Positions 24,936 to 36,483 of a DNA stretch of 64,000 nt are shown piece by piece. How positions within the stretch are numbered: the first letter of the stretch is position 1; each line of letters begins with the position of its first letter. Source of the stretch: Humulus lupulus (lineage: Eukaryota; Streptophyta; Magnoliopsida; Rosales; Cannabaceae); contig NC_084793.1 in NCBI RefSeq assembly GCF_963169125.1, positions 217,336,652-217,400,651 of the forward strand, read 5' to 3'. The notes beneath the pieces were generated by a model that saw only the letters and a list, made by a program, of their open reading frames with translations, was not told where the DNA came from and made no database searches. A program made the position numbers and the translations under genes.

Positions 24936-25596
24936 GGCGAAGTCCTAGGCTGCGTCCCATTATTTTTGTAATATTTTATTAATTTTATATGTGCCCTTAG
25001 GGCGAAGACAATTTACAGCTCGATCTAGAGCTATTTTTTTACTAAACATTCAACCTTTATGCGAATAGTTTCTGGCTCGAAAATCTTTTTATGCATTTGA
25101 TTTTGTTTTTTAGCTTCTTGTCTTAATATATGCTTTACATTTCGAGGTCAAAATATTTTGGGCATGTTATATTAAAGACTTGCTTTTATATTTGTTTATC
25201 CATACAAATACATATATTGGATTTATGCTCGAATTCTAATGCATTCATGCACCGTTTGTTCGAAATATCCATGTTCGACTTCGTTAATGTCAAGGCCGGA
25301 CCTTACTTTCATCATGTACTCAAAAGTACTTAATTGGGATGTAAGTTTAGTAGTTTAGTTATATCTTGCTTTTCTAGTCATTTTTTCTCATCCTCGAGAG
25401 CCCCTTGAGGTTGTGAGGTCGAAACTAATTTTTGCAAACTTTTCCAGCCTCAGGGTCAACTTAGTTTATATTTGGTTTATTTTTAATTCCAACTTTCTTG
25501 CTTGTCGATTAGTTCTAGCTGGTTTGTTCCAAACTAATTTGGCTCATGTTTGGTTTGTAATCCATCCACTTATAAATTTTTTCAATCTGGTTAAGT

Positions 25597-25880
25597 CCAG
25601 ACAACTTTAGCTCGCGTGTTTGGTTATTACTCCTTACACTTTTAGTTCGCGTGTTTGGTTATTATTCCATACACTTTTAGTTTTAACGTCGGGTTAAGTC
25701 CAGGGAATCTAGACAACTTTAGCTTGCGTGTTTGGTTATTACTTCATACACTTTTAGTTCGCGTGTTTGGTTATTATTCCATACACTTTTAGTTTTAACG
25801 CTGGGCTAAGTCTAGGCAATCCAGACAGCTTTAGCTCGCGTGTTTGGTGATTACTCCACACACTTTTAGTTCGCGTTAAC
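25597..25880. repeat. Tandem repeat of element B (112-bp unit with 35-bp doublets)
   Basis: TTAGCTCGCGTGTTTGGTTA recurs at about 25607, 25719 and 25831 (112-bp spacing), each followed 35 bp later by TTAGTTCGCGTGTTTGG. The intervening unit carries TTTTAACGTCGGGTTAAGTC. Degenerate earlier copies may extend to 25440. It lies between the antisense gene and integrase, the same place as the 90-bp repeat of element C. Tandem repeats within a Tat element are known from Retand. Confidence 0.82.
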
Positions 25881-26121
25881 ATAAAATTTTATGTCAGGTT
25901 AATGATCCAGACATTTTTATTCTATGATATTTATTTTTTCAAACTTATGGTGTGATTGTAGACCACTGATACCCCCTTAATATCCTATGAGTGTGACCAT
26001 AGGTTATTGAATTAAGAGAGTTTGCAAAAAATACAACAGTTAATCAAGAAAACAAATTTTTTGAACAAAACTTATCATTTTATTAAACAAGCTTGGTTAC
26101 AACGAAAACATCATTTCCACA

Positions 26122-27483
26122 TTATTGATAATAAGGTTGTAGGTGCTTGCAATTCCAAGCTCATGGAACCAACTCTCCATTCAATCTCACCAATTTATAC
26201 GCCCCAGGTCGGATGACAGACTCAATCTGGTACGGTCCTTCCCAGTTAGGTCCGAGTACCCCGACAGACGAGTCTCGTGTAGCTAAAAATACATGTCTTA
26301 GTACCAGGTCTCCCAATCCGACTTTCCTATCTCGAACCCTCTTATTGAAGTACCTTGTAGCTCGCTGTTAGTATGCAACATTTTTAAATTGAGCTTCATC
26401 TCGTCTTTCTTCAATGATGTCTAGACTTTCTTCGAGCTGGGATTAGTTTGAGGCCTGATTGTACGCATGGCTTCGTATTGTAGGGATTTCGACTTTGATA
26501 GGCAACATGGTCTCACACCCATACGCTAGTGAGAAGGGAGTATGCCCTGTTGAAGTTCGAGCTGTGGTTCGATAAGCCCACAAAACCTGAGGTAACTCCT
26601 CGGGCCACCTTCCCTTAGCCTCTTCTAACCATTTCTTTATGGAGCTTTATAGGGTTTTGTTGACTACTTCGACCTAGCCGTTTGACTGGGGACGGGCAAC
26701 GGAGGAGAAGCTTTTTATTATCCCATTTTTTTGCAAAAATTGGTAAACAGGTCACTGTCGAACTGGGTTCCATTATCCGACACTATCATCCTGGGCATCC
26801 CATATCAGCAGATGATATTCTTTTACCACAAAGTCTAAAAAAAATTTCGAGGTAATAGTGGCCAGGGGTTCAGCTTCGGTCCATTTTGTGAAATAATCGA
26901 CTGCGACCACAGCGTACCTTACTCCACCTTTGCCAGTTGGTAACGAGCTTATAAAGTCGATTCCCCACACTGCAAATGGCCATGGGGAGGCCAACATGGT
27001 AAGCTCGGTAGGTGGATCTTGTGGAATTAAAGCAAATCGCTGGCATTTATCACATTGTTTGACATACTCGAACGCGTCTGCCTTGACTGTGGGCCAGAAA
27101 TACCCCTGTCTTATCACTTCTTTTGATAGACTATGCCCCCCAGTATGATCTCCACAAAATCCTTCATGAATTTCTTCATAAATTTTCTTCGCCTTGGGTG
27201 GAGTTACACATTGAAGTAATGGCACAGAATACCCTCTTCGATACAACCTTTCTTCAACAATAGTGTACCTCAGGATCTGATACATCAGCCTCTGAGCCTG
27301 GTTCCAAGCTATTGGGAGACTTCCAGTTTCAAGGTAATCGATTATTAGGGTCCTCCAGGTAGGTTGTGAGTCAATCATGCATACGTCCTCTTCTTCGGGC
27401 TCACTGATACTCGGGGTCGATAGAAACTCTATCTGGACCACGTTTAGTGTATCGACCTCGCTGGTTGTAGCGAGCCTGGCCAA
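26122..27483 (-). pseudogene. Element B integrase
   Basis: The N-terminal segment has YRRGYSVPLLQCVTPP, zinc-binding HEGFCGDH...CDKC (HHCC, about residues 107-151 from 27483) and GYFWPTVKADAFEYVKQCDK. Core catalytic Asp is in FAVWGIDFISSLP. After a frameshift near 26775 the second DDE segment is only partly readable. The C-terminal module with GPNWEGPYQIESVI and RPGAYKLVRLNGELV lies at about 26290-26150, ending NCKHLQPYYQ with a stop at 26122. It inserts element DNA into chromosomes in active relatives. Confidence 0.88.
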
Positions 27484-27495
27484 CGCATCTGCATT

Positions 27496-29424
27496 TTAAT
27501 TTTGTTCTCGGGGGTCTTGCTCTATAGAGCAGAATTCGAACTGTCCAAGTGCAACTTTTGCTTTCTCTAGGTACGTAGCCATTTTTATGCCACGAGTCTG
27601 ATATTCCCCTAAAACTTGGTTGACCACCAGCTGCGAGTTGCTATAGCAGTGTATAGCCTTTGCTTTGAGTTCTTTGGCTATTCGAAGTCCTACTAGTAAC
27701 GCTTCGTACTCAGTCTCGTTATTTGATGCTTCAAAGTTGAACCTTAAAGCGGAGTGGAAACGATTTCCTATTGGGGTAATCAGTATAATGCCTGCCCTCG
27801 ATCCATTTTTCATTGGAGGATCCATCGACATAAAGTTTCCACAGCTTGCGGGCTAAGGTTACGACTTCATCATATGAAATTCCAGTACACTCGACAATGT
27901 AATCCATCAGGGCTTTTCCCTTGATGGTCGTTCTTGGGTGGTACATGATCTCGAATTGTCCGAGTTCGACAACCCACTTTAACAATCTTCCGGATCCCTC
28001 TAGTTTGGACAAAACTTGTCGTAGTGGTTGGTCAGTTAGCACATGAATGGGGTGTGCTTGGAAATAAGGTTGGGGCTTTTGAGATGAATGTATCAGGCTA
28101 AGAGCCAATTTTTCTATCAATGGGTATCTCTATTTTTCCCCCAATAACCTTTTACTGACATAGTATATAGGCTTTTGTACTTTTTTCTCTTCTCGGGCGA
28201 GCACCGCACTAATGGAGTGTTTGGTTGTCGCGAGGTATAAATACAAAACCTCTCCCGTGATATGTTTTGACAATATTGGAGGTTCGGAGAGGTGCTTCTT
28301 AAGGTTCTGAAATGCAAGGTCGCACTCCTCTGACCATTAAAAGTTTTTGCCCCCTCAAAAAAGGTTGAAAAAAGGAAGACAACGACCTGTAGATTTCGAG
28401 ATAAACCTACTCAATGCCACCATGAGTCTAGTTAAGCTCTGGACATCCTTGTGCTTTTGAGGTGAGGGAATGTCTATCAATGCCTTAATCTTGTCCGGAT
28501 TAACTTCTATCCCTCGTGCATTTACTCTAAATCCAATGAACTTTCCCGCAGACACTTCGAACGAGCATTTTTTTGGGTTAAGTTTCATGTTGTACTTTCA
28601 GAGTACTGTAAAGCACTCTGCGGGATCATCGACATGGTTATTGCTATGTTTTGATTTAACTAACATATCGTCAACATAAAATTCCATGTTATTTCCTATC
28701 TGCTCGGCAAACATCTTGTTCACCAGCCTTTGGTACGTGGCTCAAGCATTTTTGAGCCCGAAAGGCATGACATTGTAACAGTATAACCCTTTGTTAGTCA
28801 TGAAGCTCGTCTGTTCCTGATCTAGTGCATGCATGGCGATATGTTATATCTAGAATAATCATCCATGAATAACATGATGCCATGACCTGCAGTGGCATCT
28901 ACGAGCTGATCTATTTGAGGTAAGGGGAAACAGTCTTTAGGGCATGCCTTGTTAAGATCTGAGTAGTCGATACAAGTTCGTCATTTTTCGTTAGGTTTCG
29001 AGACCAACACTGGATTGGCAATCTAATCAGGATAAAACACATCTCGTATGAATCGATTTTCCTTTAACCTGTCGACCTCCTCCTTGAGAGCCTTCTTTCT
29101 ATCATCATCTAGGAGTCTTCATTTTTGCTATTTCGGGGTGGGGGGGGGGGGGGGGACTTTTGTCAATATTGAGCGCATGGCTCATGACATTTTGACTGAT
29201 TCCTACCATGTCCGAGTGAGACCATGCAAACACATCTTGGTTTTCTCTCAAGAAGCAAATTAATTGCTATCTTTCCTTTTCAGAAAAGTTCTTACCCACC
29301 TTCACCACCTTTGTAACATCTACTGCATCAAGCTTTACTTCCTCGAGCTCTTCCAAAGGTTCAAGATTGGCCCTCTCATCTACCCTGGGATCGATCTCCT
29401 CATCAATTTCAAAAAATGACTCCA
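27496..29424 (-). pseudogene. Element B RT, RNase H and second RNase H
   Basis: Minus strand from 29424: acidic linker FFEIDEEIDPRVDERANLEP, then DVFAWSHSDMVGIS; RT with EFYVDDM at about 28665-28688; NPKKCSFEVSAGKFIGF; SLTRLMVALSRFISKSTGRC; PYFQAHPIHVLTDQPLRQVL. The tether TTIKGKALMDYIVECTG leads to the second RNase H with LYVDGSSNE (27800), FEASNNETEYEALL and YSNSQLVVNQVLGEYQ (Asp changed to Asn in the SDSQ motif). Stops and shifts occur at 28588, 28355, 28120 and 27831. A 16-base G run lies at about 29139-29155 inside it. Confidence 0.9.
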
Positions 29425-29486
29425 TTTATTTCTTGGATAACCACTAGAGCTTGCGCACTTGTCTAACTTTTTCCTCTTATGGAAAT

Positions 29487-31090
29487 TGTTAGGAGTGTGT
29501 CCTAAAAGCATGTAAAAACATTTGTTTTTCTGTGAATAAATAAATATCAATTGTTTATTATTATTGTTATATTTAGAATGTTAAATTATTGTTTGAATAA
29601 TTTTGTAAATATCAGAAAAATTCCATATTCATTATTAAGGATGTGATCTTGTATTAGTACGAGAGAATTAAGATCACATGAATGAATAAAAATAGTCAAC
29701 AACAACAAATTAAAGTTATGGAATTCTTTAATTGGACTTGTAAGTACGGTTTACTGAGTATCATAATGATACAAATAATCTAGATTCGAATTATTGATGT
29801 GGAAAGACATCTCGCTAAAGGTGCTTTATATAATATGATTATATATGACATGGACCGATGTGAATTAAAGTCTTTATCCAAAAACCATTTAACAATAAAG
29901 ACTTGTAATTCATATCATAACTGATGGTCATTTATAGATCAACCTAAATCCTGAGTGTTCATGAACTCCTGTTCATGTTTATTAAATCTTTTGATTCATT
30001 CGTTAAGGTCTCTTCAAAGAATGAGGCTAATGACTTTTTTTTTGGAGATTTAATATCATGGATGGCTGGGAACATGTATCAACAATACAGAATCTAATCT
30101 TTCCTAACAGATCGTATATTAGTTCCCTTAAGGGTTAATTATGGAACTGAATGATTTTGAGCTCAAATCTATAATTAGATTATAGATTAATTATTCACTA
30201 GTGAATTAATGGTACTTAAGGAATAAGAAGCAAATTAGAAAGGTTAAATGGTAATTCTTCCATTCTAATTTATGAACTAATTAATTAGAGGGTTGAACTA
30301 TTGTAAGATGGTTATATCAATGGATGACTTAAGAAAAAGATTTCTGTAAAAGTATATCTATAACATAAAGAGTGCAATTCTGAATTTATAGTGGAGTAAT
30401 ATCAGAATTAATAAATTAACTATTATAATTAAAGAGTTTAATTATTTAGTTTCAATTTATTGGAGCTTAATGTTATAGGTCCATGGTCTCCGAAATGGCT
30501 CAAATAATCACTGTCAAAGGCAAATACCAAAAAATGGGCAAAAAGGACTTATGTGATAAGTAAAATATTTTTCTATGTATCAAACATAATTATTGTTTAA
30601 TTATGTGTAATTAATTAATTAAGAATTAATTAATTATTTGATTTAACAAAAATATAATTAATTTTGAATTAATTTATTTTTGGGATTTTTGGTATTTGAA
30701 TAATAATAAAAATTGGGAAAAATCACATGCCATCACAGGCATGTGGTACACGTATGGCATAGTGCACAGGCATTGTGCTACACGCATAAGAGAGTGTACT
30801 CAGTCTCATGATTCCACAATTTTAGTTATTTAAATATTAAATAAATAATGAGATATTTTAAAATGATTAAAATATTATTATTTAAACAAAAATCTGATAA
30901 CTGATCAGTTATTTTGATTTTTTTAAAAATAACAAATATTTTAATATATTGGATATTATTAAATATAGGATATCAGTTTTTTCACAGTACGTAACTTTTC
31001 AAGAATAGAAAAATATCTAGGAATCTCTCTCAGAGAAAGAGAACAGTGACAAAAACTAAAGTCATTGTTCTTCACAAAACCTAGGTCCAA
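29487..31090 (+). mobile_element. Solo copia-type LTR (TGTTAGGA family) inside element B
   Basis: Starts TGTTAGGAGTGTGTCC at 29487 in plus orientation, the inverse of the copies at 15158 and 18962/32475. The end is not sharp; sequence readable as B gag resumes by about 31095. No matching 5-bp flank is visible. B's gag core and protease are missing exactly at this junction, so the insertion was probably followed by deletion. No coding sequence. Confidence 0.75.
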
Positions 31091-31094
31091 ACTT

Positions 31095-32352
31095 TATCCC
31101 TGAGGAAACAGAATGCTGGAGATATGCAGGGCAAAAGGCTCGAGCTCCTCATCGGACTCTTCAGCCTTGTCCCTATTACGCTCGTCTTGCAGGAGCCTGA
31201 ATGCTCTTTCTAACTGGTCAATCCTTTCCCTGTTGAGCTTGGACCTGAGGGGGCTAGTTATTGTTAAGAAAAACTCCAGCTCCCTATCTTGGTATAGGGT
31301 TATATGTTGGCACGCAAATCAGGATTCGGAGGATTATCTCGCCCTCGATTATGGTTTAGATGATCCCGTACATCAGGGTGATTCCCTTAATTCCTTGTAT
31401 GCCTCTGCTCAGTGTTATAAATGCTTACGGACCAAGTGTAGTCCGAGCTTTCGCTTACGTAACTTGTAGCCCTCTTTGGAGGTGTGGCTCGATGATTACG
31501 AGGTGGGTCCCCTACTGGCCTTCTTGTTCCAGTAGCTTGTGATCTTGACATTTGGCTTCCCGAAGGCTGAGGAGCTCTGCGATCTCAGGTAGCCTCCCTT
31601 TCGTTCCCTTGTCCAGGCCTGGCCTGTCAGTTTCAATCTCGACTGCCGCTACGAGATGGCCTCCATGGTGCAGGTTGTGGGACCTCTCAGACTGGCGAGG
31701 GGTGTCTTATTGGTAATGGAAGATGCCTTATGGGAGACAGTGGTTTTCTCCCATTGTCGGGCCTAGATGGCCCAGAATTCGCCTAGACAGGCTCCGGGTT
31801 GTTTCTTGCAGTATGAGGATTCGGGTTCCGAGCCACTGGACGGGCTCGGTTATTACTTGTTCCTGTAGGCAATTCTGCAATCGAGTTGACAGTGGCCTCA
31901 GCCCAAGTACTCCTCTCGGGCCTTGGTTGATTCCGCTGCGATGCTTGTTATGCCCTCCTAGCGGTCGTGATCCCACGAGGACGTCCTCTGGGCCTCCGTG
32001 GAGGTGCCATGGCGTCAGCAACTTGTTTGGCTAATTCCTCATTGCGTTTGGTCACCTCTGCCAATTGTTTGCAGAGCTGGCAATTTTCAATTTCCACGAT
32101 AGGAACATATCTTTCAGGGTTGTAGTATAAATGTTCATTAGGTCTGGGAGCAGGTGGCCCTCGAGAATTGGATGAATCACTCCTCTCTTCAAGGTCTGGT
32201 TCTACCATAGGATACTTTCCAAGTTTTCGGGGATATTCCTCAGCACGAGGAGTTCGCTCCTCAGGTACAGGGGCAATGGTCGCCCACCAGTACTAGGGTT
32301 GTTTACAGCGACCATTGATGGTTCGGGAGGTTTTTTGATTAAACAGACTCAT
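31095..32352 (-). pseudogene. Element B gag, N-terminal part
   Basis: ATG at 32352 opens MSLFNQKTSRTINGRC, followed by a stop, then a readable stretch MVEPDLEERSDSSNSRGPPA with a short coiled-coil-like part (CKQLAEVTKRNEELAKQVAD) and an Arg/Pro-rich basic patch (RRPRGRPRG). After shifts it ends with DERNRDKAEESDEELEPFAL and HISSILFPQG near 31095, the usual lead-in to the Tat capsid domain. The capsid, zinc knuckle and protease are absent. It starts only about 15 bp from the LTR remnant, so the leader and primer site are also deleted. Confidence 0.8.
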
Positions 32353-32366
32353 GTCTTGTTTAATGG

Positions 32367-32474
32367 CTCTCTCATTAATGCTGCTTGTATGATGAATTTG
32401 CTTATTTCAAGCTTACACCTTACGAGCCTTCACTTCGAGATTGAAAATTCTATTCTCGAATTTCGGGTGTAACA
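32367..32474 (-). repeat. Truncated 5' LTR of element B (about 108 bp)
   Basis: Matches the last 108 bp (plus-strand reading) of the LTR at 20270-21106, from CTCTCTCATTAATG to GGGTGTAACA. About 730 bp of this LTR, plus the primer site and leader, have been lost. Confidence 0.83.
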
Positions 32475-33154
32475 TAATCTATAATCAAATTATAAATTTG
32501 AGCTCAATAACTATTTAGTTCCAGAATTAACCCTTAAGGGAACCAATATTTGATCCGATAGGAAAGTATGGGTTCCATTATTGTAATTCATGTATACGGC
32601 CATTCATGATATTGAATCCCTAAAACAAAAGTCACTAGCCTCATTATACTAAGAAACCTTAACGGGTGAATCAAAAGATCTAATAAGCAAAAACAGGAGT
32701 TCATGACTACTCGGGATTTAGACTAATCTAGAAATGGTCATCTATTATGATAAGAATTGAATCTTTATGGAAAACAGTAAGTTTATAAAGATAGTTAATT
32801 CATATCGATCTTGTCATATATAATCTCTATTATATACAATACTTTTACCAAGATGTCTATCCATATCAGTAATCCAAATCTAGATTACTTGCATCTCGTA
32901 TGCTTAGTAAACCATACTAGTAACTGTTCATTAAAGATTCTTTACTTTAGTATGTTATCGACTACTTTATTCATTGTATATGATCTTAATTTTCTCATAC
33001 TAATACAAGATCATATCATAAATGAATATGAAATTGTCTTGATATTCATATAAATTATTCAAATAATAATCATAACATTCAAAAATAATAAAATTGTACT
33101 TTTATTTAAATCAATAAAATATCTTTACATGTTTTTAGGGCATAAATCCTAATA
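32475..33154 (-). mobile_element. Solo copia-type LTR K, right half
   Basis: Resumes with TAATCTATAATCAAATTATA, continuous with the left half in homologous copies (compare 15819), and ends at CATAAATCCTAATA. The terminal CA has apparently mutated to TA; the minus strand therefore starts TATTAGGATTTATGCCC. The flank GGAAG nearly matches TGAAG on the far left. Confidence 0.82.
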
Positions 33155-34177
33155 GGAAGAACCCATGGTTGCTCGACATTATACAGGGTCGGAGCTGGAA
33201 AAGACATGCAAGTGTTGGGCACTATGTCAGTGTCGATGGATCGGTGCTTTAGATGAAGGATGGTGGCTATTGGTGCTTCAGAACCGAACACCCTAGGTCA
33301 TGAGTTAGTGCTTCAGATCTGAGTTTTGATTATCTTTGTATAGTTTTTGAGTTTTTTATTGTGATTTTGGTGCTTCACATCTGACCTGAACTTTAGATTA
33401 TTGAGATTCTGATGTTGGTTTATAAATTTATGATTGAGTGCATTTAGATCCGACTGGGTGTTAGTTTGTTTTAAATTTTTTAATATAAAATTATTGGTTG
33501 GATACTTGTTTGTTGAGTTGATTCTTGTATGTTGAAATTTGTATGGATTTGGATATAAACATGAACTTGATAAATATATTTTTGAATATGAACTTGATGA
33601 AAAATTTGGTTGTTTCATGATGAGTTTATTTTATATTAAATTTGGGATTAAGTTGAAAAGAAGAACAAATATGTGTTAAAGTGATTTTTTTTAGTTTTTT
33701 TAATTAAGTAAATTTGTTTTTTTTATATAAAGATTTTTATTACTTTTTTTAAGACATTTTATTTTTCCAAAATATTTTTTTATTTAAATTAATATTTACT
33801 TGAATTATACACGTGACAATGTAATGTTAGTGGTCAAAGTGCCAAATTATATTTTCGTTAGCCACATAAGATGTAAACTAACATAGGTCTTATAACTCAG
33901 TATTAATAATTATATTAATACGATTTGAAAGTATTAATAATTCTAGAAAAAAATTATATTTATTCTTTTTATTATTATTATTTCTAATTATCATAACACG
34001 TGTGAAATTAATATATTTAATTTGATAGTTAATTTTCTTTATTTTATTTGTATTAATAGAGTTAATGTCAAAAATTTCTTGAATAGCTTAATTTATTAAA
34101 TACGAGTTATAATTTAAATTGTTTATTTTTATTCAACTTATTGCTATTCACTTTTAATAACTTACACCATATTTTAA
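33155..34177. other. AT-rich unassigned sequence
   Basis: Directly right of LTR K, perhaps the continuation of the sequence at 18840-18961 before K inserted. It turns strongly AT-rich after 33650. Short open frames (for example 33313-33618) have low-complexity Asn/Lys/Ser composition and no recognisable domain. I see no gene. Confidence 0.55.
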
Positions 34178-34195
34178 TATAATTATAAGTTTTTT

Positions 34196-34527
34196 TTTAT
34201 AGAAGAAGGGGGAGGAGGGGCTACTTGTGTGGCTTCCCTCTCTGGGCGTTACCACGAGAGTTTCAATCCCGCTCATGAATGTTTGCCAAGACCCTATTCG
34301 ATGGGTCACCCTCACCTATGATGGGGTTCATTACATGAGCCCCATCAACCAACTAGTGCTAAAGGGATCTTGAGTCAGAGGACAAGGGTGACAGGAGCGC
34401 CGTATAGAGTGCTTACATTTAAGACTCTTAATACTATCGCTCCACGCTGCTAGATGAGTCACCTACATTTAAACCCTTGACCTCTAGGACCTAATGCATG
34501 CCACTTTACCACTAGGCCACTTGGTGG
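34196..34527 (-). mobile_element. tRNA-derived SINE (332 bp) with 18-bp target duplication
   Basis: Read on the minus strand, the 5' end has a tRNA-like RNA polymerase III promoter: A box TGGCCTAGTGG (complement of 34510-34520) and a B-box-like AGGTCAAGGGTTTAAATG (complement of 34467-34484). The 3' end finishes in a short A-rich tail. TATAATTATAAGTTTTT(T) flanks both sides (34178-34195 and 34528-34545). SINEs have no coding capacity and move using LINE enzymes. The family name is not recognised with certainty. Confidence 0.85.
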
Positions 34528-34545
34528 TATAATTATAAGTTTTTT

Positions 34546-35104
34546 GTTTCTTAAGAGCACACAGTAATATTTCTGGCTTTAAAGAAGTTAAGAAAGTAAT
34601 AAGGTAATGTTAACCGTTGATTCAAAATTATAAGGGAGTGTAAATATAAATAACTACTTTTTATTTTAATCTTTAAGTGAGTTTAATTTATAGAACTACT
34701 ACTTAGAAATGCCATTTGCCTTGCTAAAAAAAAGTGCCATTTGCCATTATGTTTTCGTATTTATCTAAAATAATAATAAAAAAATAACACACGCTTTTGC
34801 TGTTTTCTTTTAAACAGTTTTGTTGCTAATCTTCTGAATATCTTTATTTTCTAAGATTATTTTTAAATTATATTGGAAGTTAATTTACATATTTATTAAT
34901 GTGATTGTGGTGAATCCTAAATATATTAATACTTAACATATTTACATTTCACAAAAAAAAAAAAAATTACTTGACATATTCAATATTATTTAAGGCATGT
35001 TTGGAGCCCTAGATTAACATGTGAAACGGACAAAATTGTACAATCATGATGAGTTATATCTACATTTCACAAAAATATAAATACATCAAGCTAATTACAC
35101 CACA
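34546..35104. other. AT-rich spacer between SINE and MITE
   Basis: Low-complexity AT-rich DNA with poly(A) and poly(T) runs. I see no gene, terminal repeat or other recognisable element. Confidence 0.5.
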
Positions 35105-35113
35105 TTTTATAAA

Positions 35114-35474
35114 GGGATAATTGCGGCATAAGTACCTAATGTTTGGGTTTTGTACGCAGCATAGACTCAATATTTATTTTTAGTGGCAAAAGTACCCAAA
35201 GTCAGTAAAACTGTAATTCCGTCAGTCTCCTCCGTTCGGCAGACACGTGTCATGTTTTATTGGTCAAAATCATAATTATTTTTAAAATATTATTGAGTTG
35301 CACCAATCACGAAATGATATGTGTTGGTTCAGTCATCACGAAACAGAACCTAACGGAGGAGGCTGACGGAATTACAGTTTTACTGACTTTGGGTACTTTT
35401 GCCACTAAAAATAAACATTGGGTCTATGCCGCATATAAAACTCAAACATTGGGTACTTATGCCACAAATATCTC
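35114..35474. mobile_element. Mutator-type MITE (361 bp) with long inverted repeats and 9-bp target duplication
   Basis: The left arm starting GGGATAATTGCGGCATAAGT is mirrored by the right arm, whose complement reads GAGATATTTGTGGCATAAGT. The arms match over about 125 bp each, including AGTCAGTAAAACTGTAATTC, and could fold back almost completely. TTTTATAAA is present on both sides (35105-35113 and 35475-35483); a 9-bp duplication is the hallmark of Mutator-like transposition. A plus-strand open frame over the right arm is incidental. It has no transposase and would depend on an outside one. Confidence 0.88.
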
Positions 35475-35483
35475 TTTTATAAA

Positions 35484-36483
35484 TAGAAAAATATATTTAT
35501 ATTTAAGTACACACCATTTATTTTCTATACTAGTTCTTGAATTTTATATATATTTTATAAAACATAAAAATAAAATAAAATTATGCACATCATTTTTTTA
35601 AAATTACAAATTAGTATTTTTAAATAATAAATTAAATTATTCTTAATAAAAATAGGTAATTATATATAAAACAAAAAAATAAAGATTTAATACAATCTTA
35701 AAAATAGATTCATGAAAAATTAATTTAAAAAATTGAATAAACTTACTTTCATATTCTATGATTTTTCTAGTGATAAAACTTTATTATTATGTTGCTACAT
35801 ATATTTTAGAGATTAGAAAAACTTAATTTCAATAAAATAATAAATAGTTTTAAATTTATAAGAAATGAAAGATGTATTAGGCGTAAAATTTTGCAAACAT
35901 AATTAAAAATTTGAAATATATATTTGTCATTTTATTTTATAATAAATATCCAATTATTTTTTTAGGGTTAGGGGTGTATTCATAAATTTATGGGGTACAA
36001 ATAATTCCTTTTAGTATTTTGGAAGACTAGACAAATAGTCTCCTATAACGCTACTAATTGCTTATCTTTATTAAAATATTAGTTTTAAAAATAGTTCAAA
36101 AGATTTCAAAACTTTGTCCGAAACACAGTGAGACTTTATTGGAAATACATGTAGAGTTTGGATCCAATGTTAAAAAAAAAATAGAGTTTAATGCAGTCTT
36201 AAAAATAACCAAAAAAAAAATACATGCCACTGATAAATTAACATAAGAAAGACTCTAAGGCACTGCGACATTCCGGATAGGTTTCCTCGTTCATTGGCTC
36301 CTCGCAGCATGCATACATACCTATGGAAAACTGACTCAGCTTACCATGCGTGCCAAAAAAGTCTACCTAATGTTTACCTGCCAAGGAGAAAAGTAAGGGG
36401 GTGAGCTAAAAGCGCAGTAAGGAAGTACAGACAAGACATACAACCATAAGCAACATTTTTAACACATGTTTCTTATAGCAATA
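35484..36483. other. AT-rich unassigned sequence
   Basis: AT-rich up to about 36240, then about 240 bp of more balanced composition with GGGGGTGAGCTAAAAGCGC near 36397, which looks like Tekay-type LTR sequence but has no border I can define. No gene is seen. Confidence 0.45.

Larger units (their letters stand above)
20270..32474 (-). mobile_element. Tat-like Ty3/gypsy element B, 12.2 kb, nested in LTR K
   Basis: Both ends are in the window. The plus-strand left edge is TGACGTTG at 20270 and the right edge is GGGTGTAACA ending at 32474, with an 8-bp direct repeat TAATCTAT on both sides (20262-20269, 32475-32482). On the minus strand the order is a 5' LTR remnant, gag N-terminus, [copia solo LTR replacing gag core and PR], RT, RNase H, second RNase H, IN, tandem repeat, antisense gene, 3' LTR. 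The antisense gene and tandem repeat recall Retand-type Tat elements. All sense frames carry stops. Confidence 0.9.

Noticed and set aside
31113..32034. Plus-strand open frames over element B gag
   Set aside because: Antisense shadows of the minus-strand gag N-terminus.
33313..33618. Minus-strand open frame of 101 codons
   Set aside because: Asn/Ser/Lys-rich low-complexity product from AT-rich DNA; no homology recognised.
34440..34527. Possible tRNA gene
   Set aside because: A and B boxes are present but the cloverleaf is not complete and the unit continues to an A-rich tail with long target duplications, so it is a SINE head.
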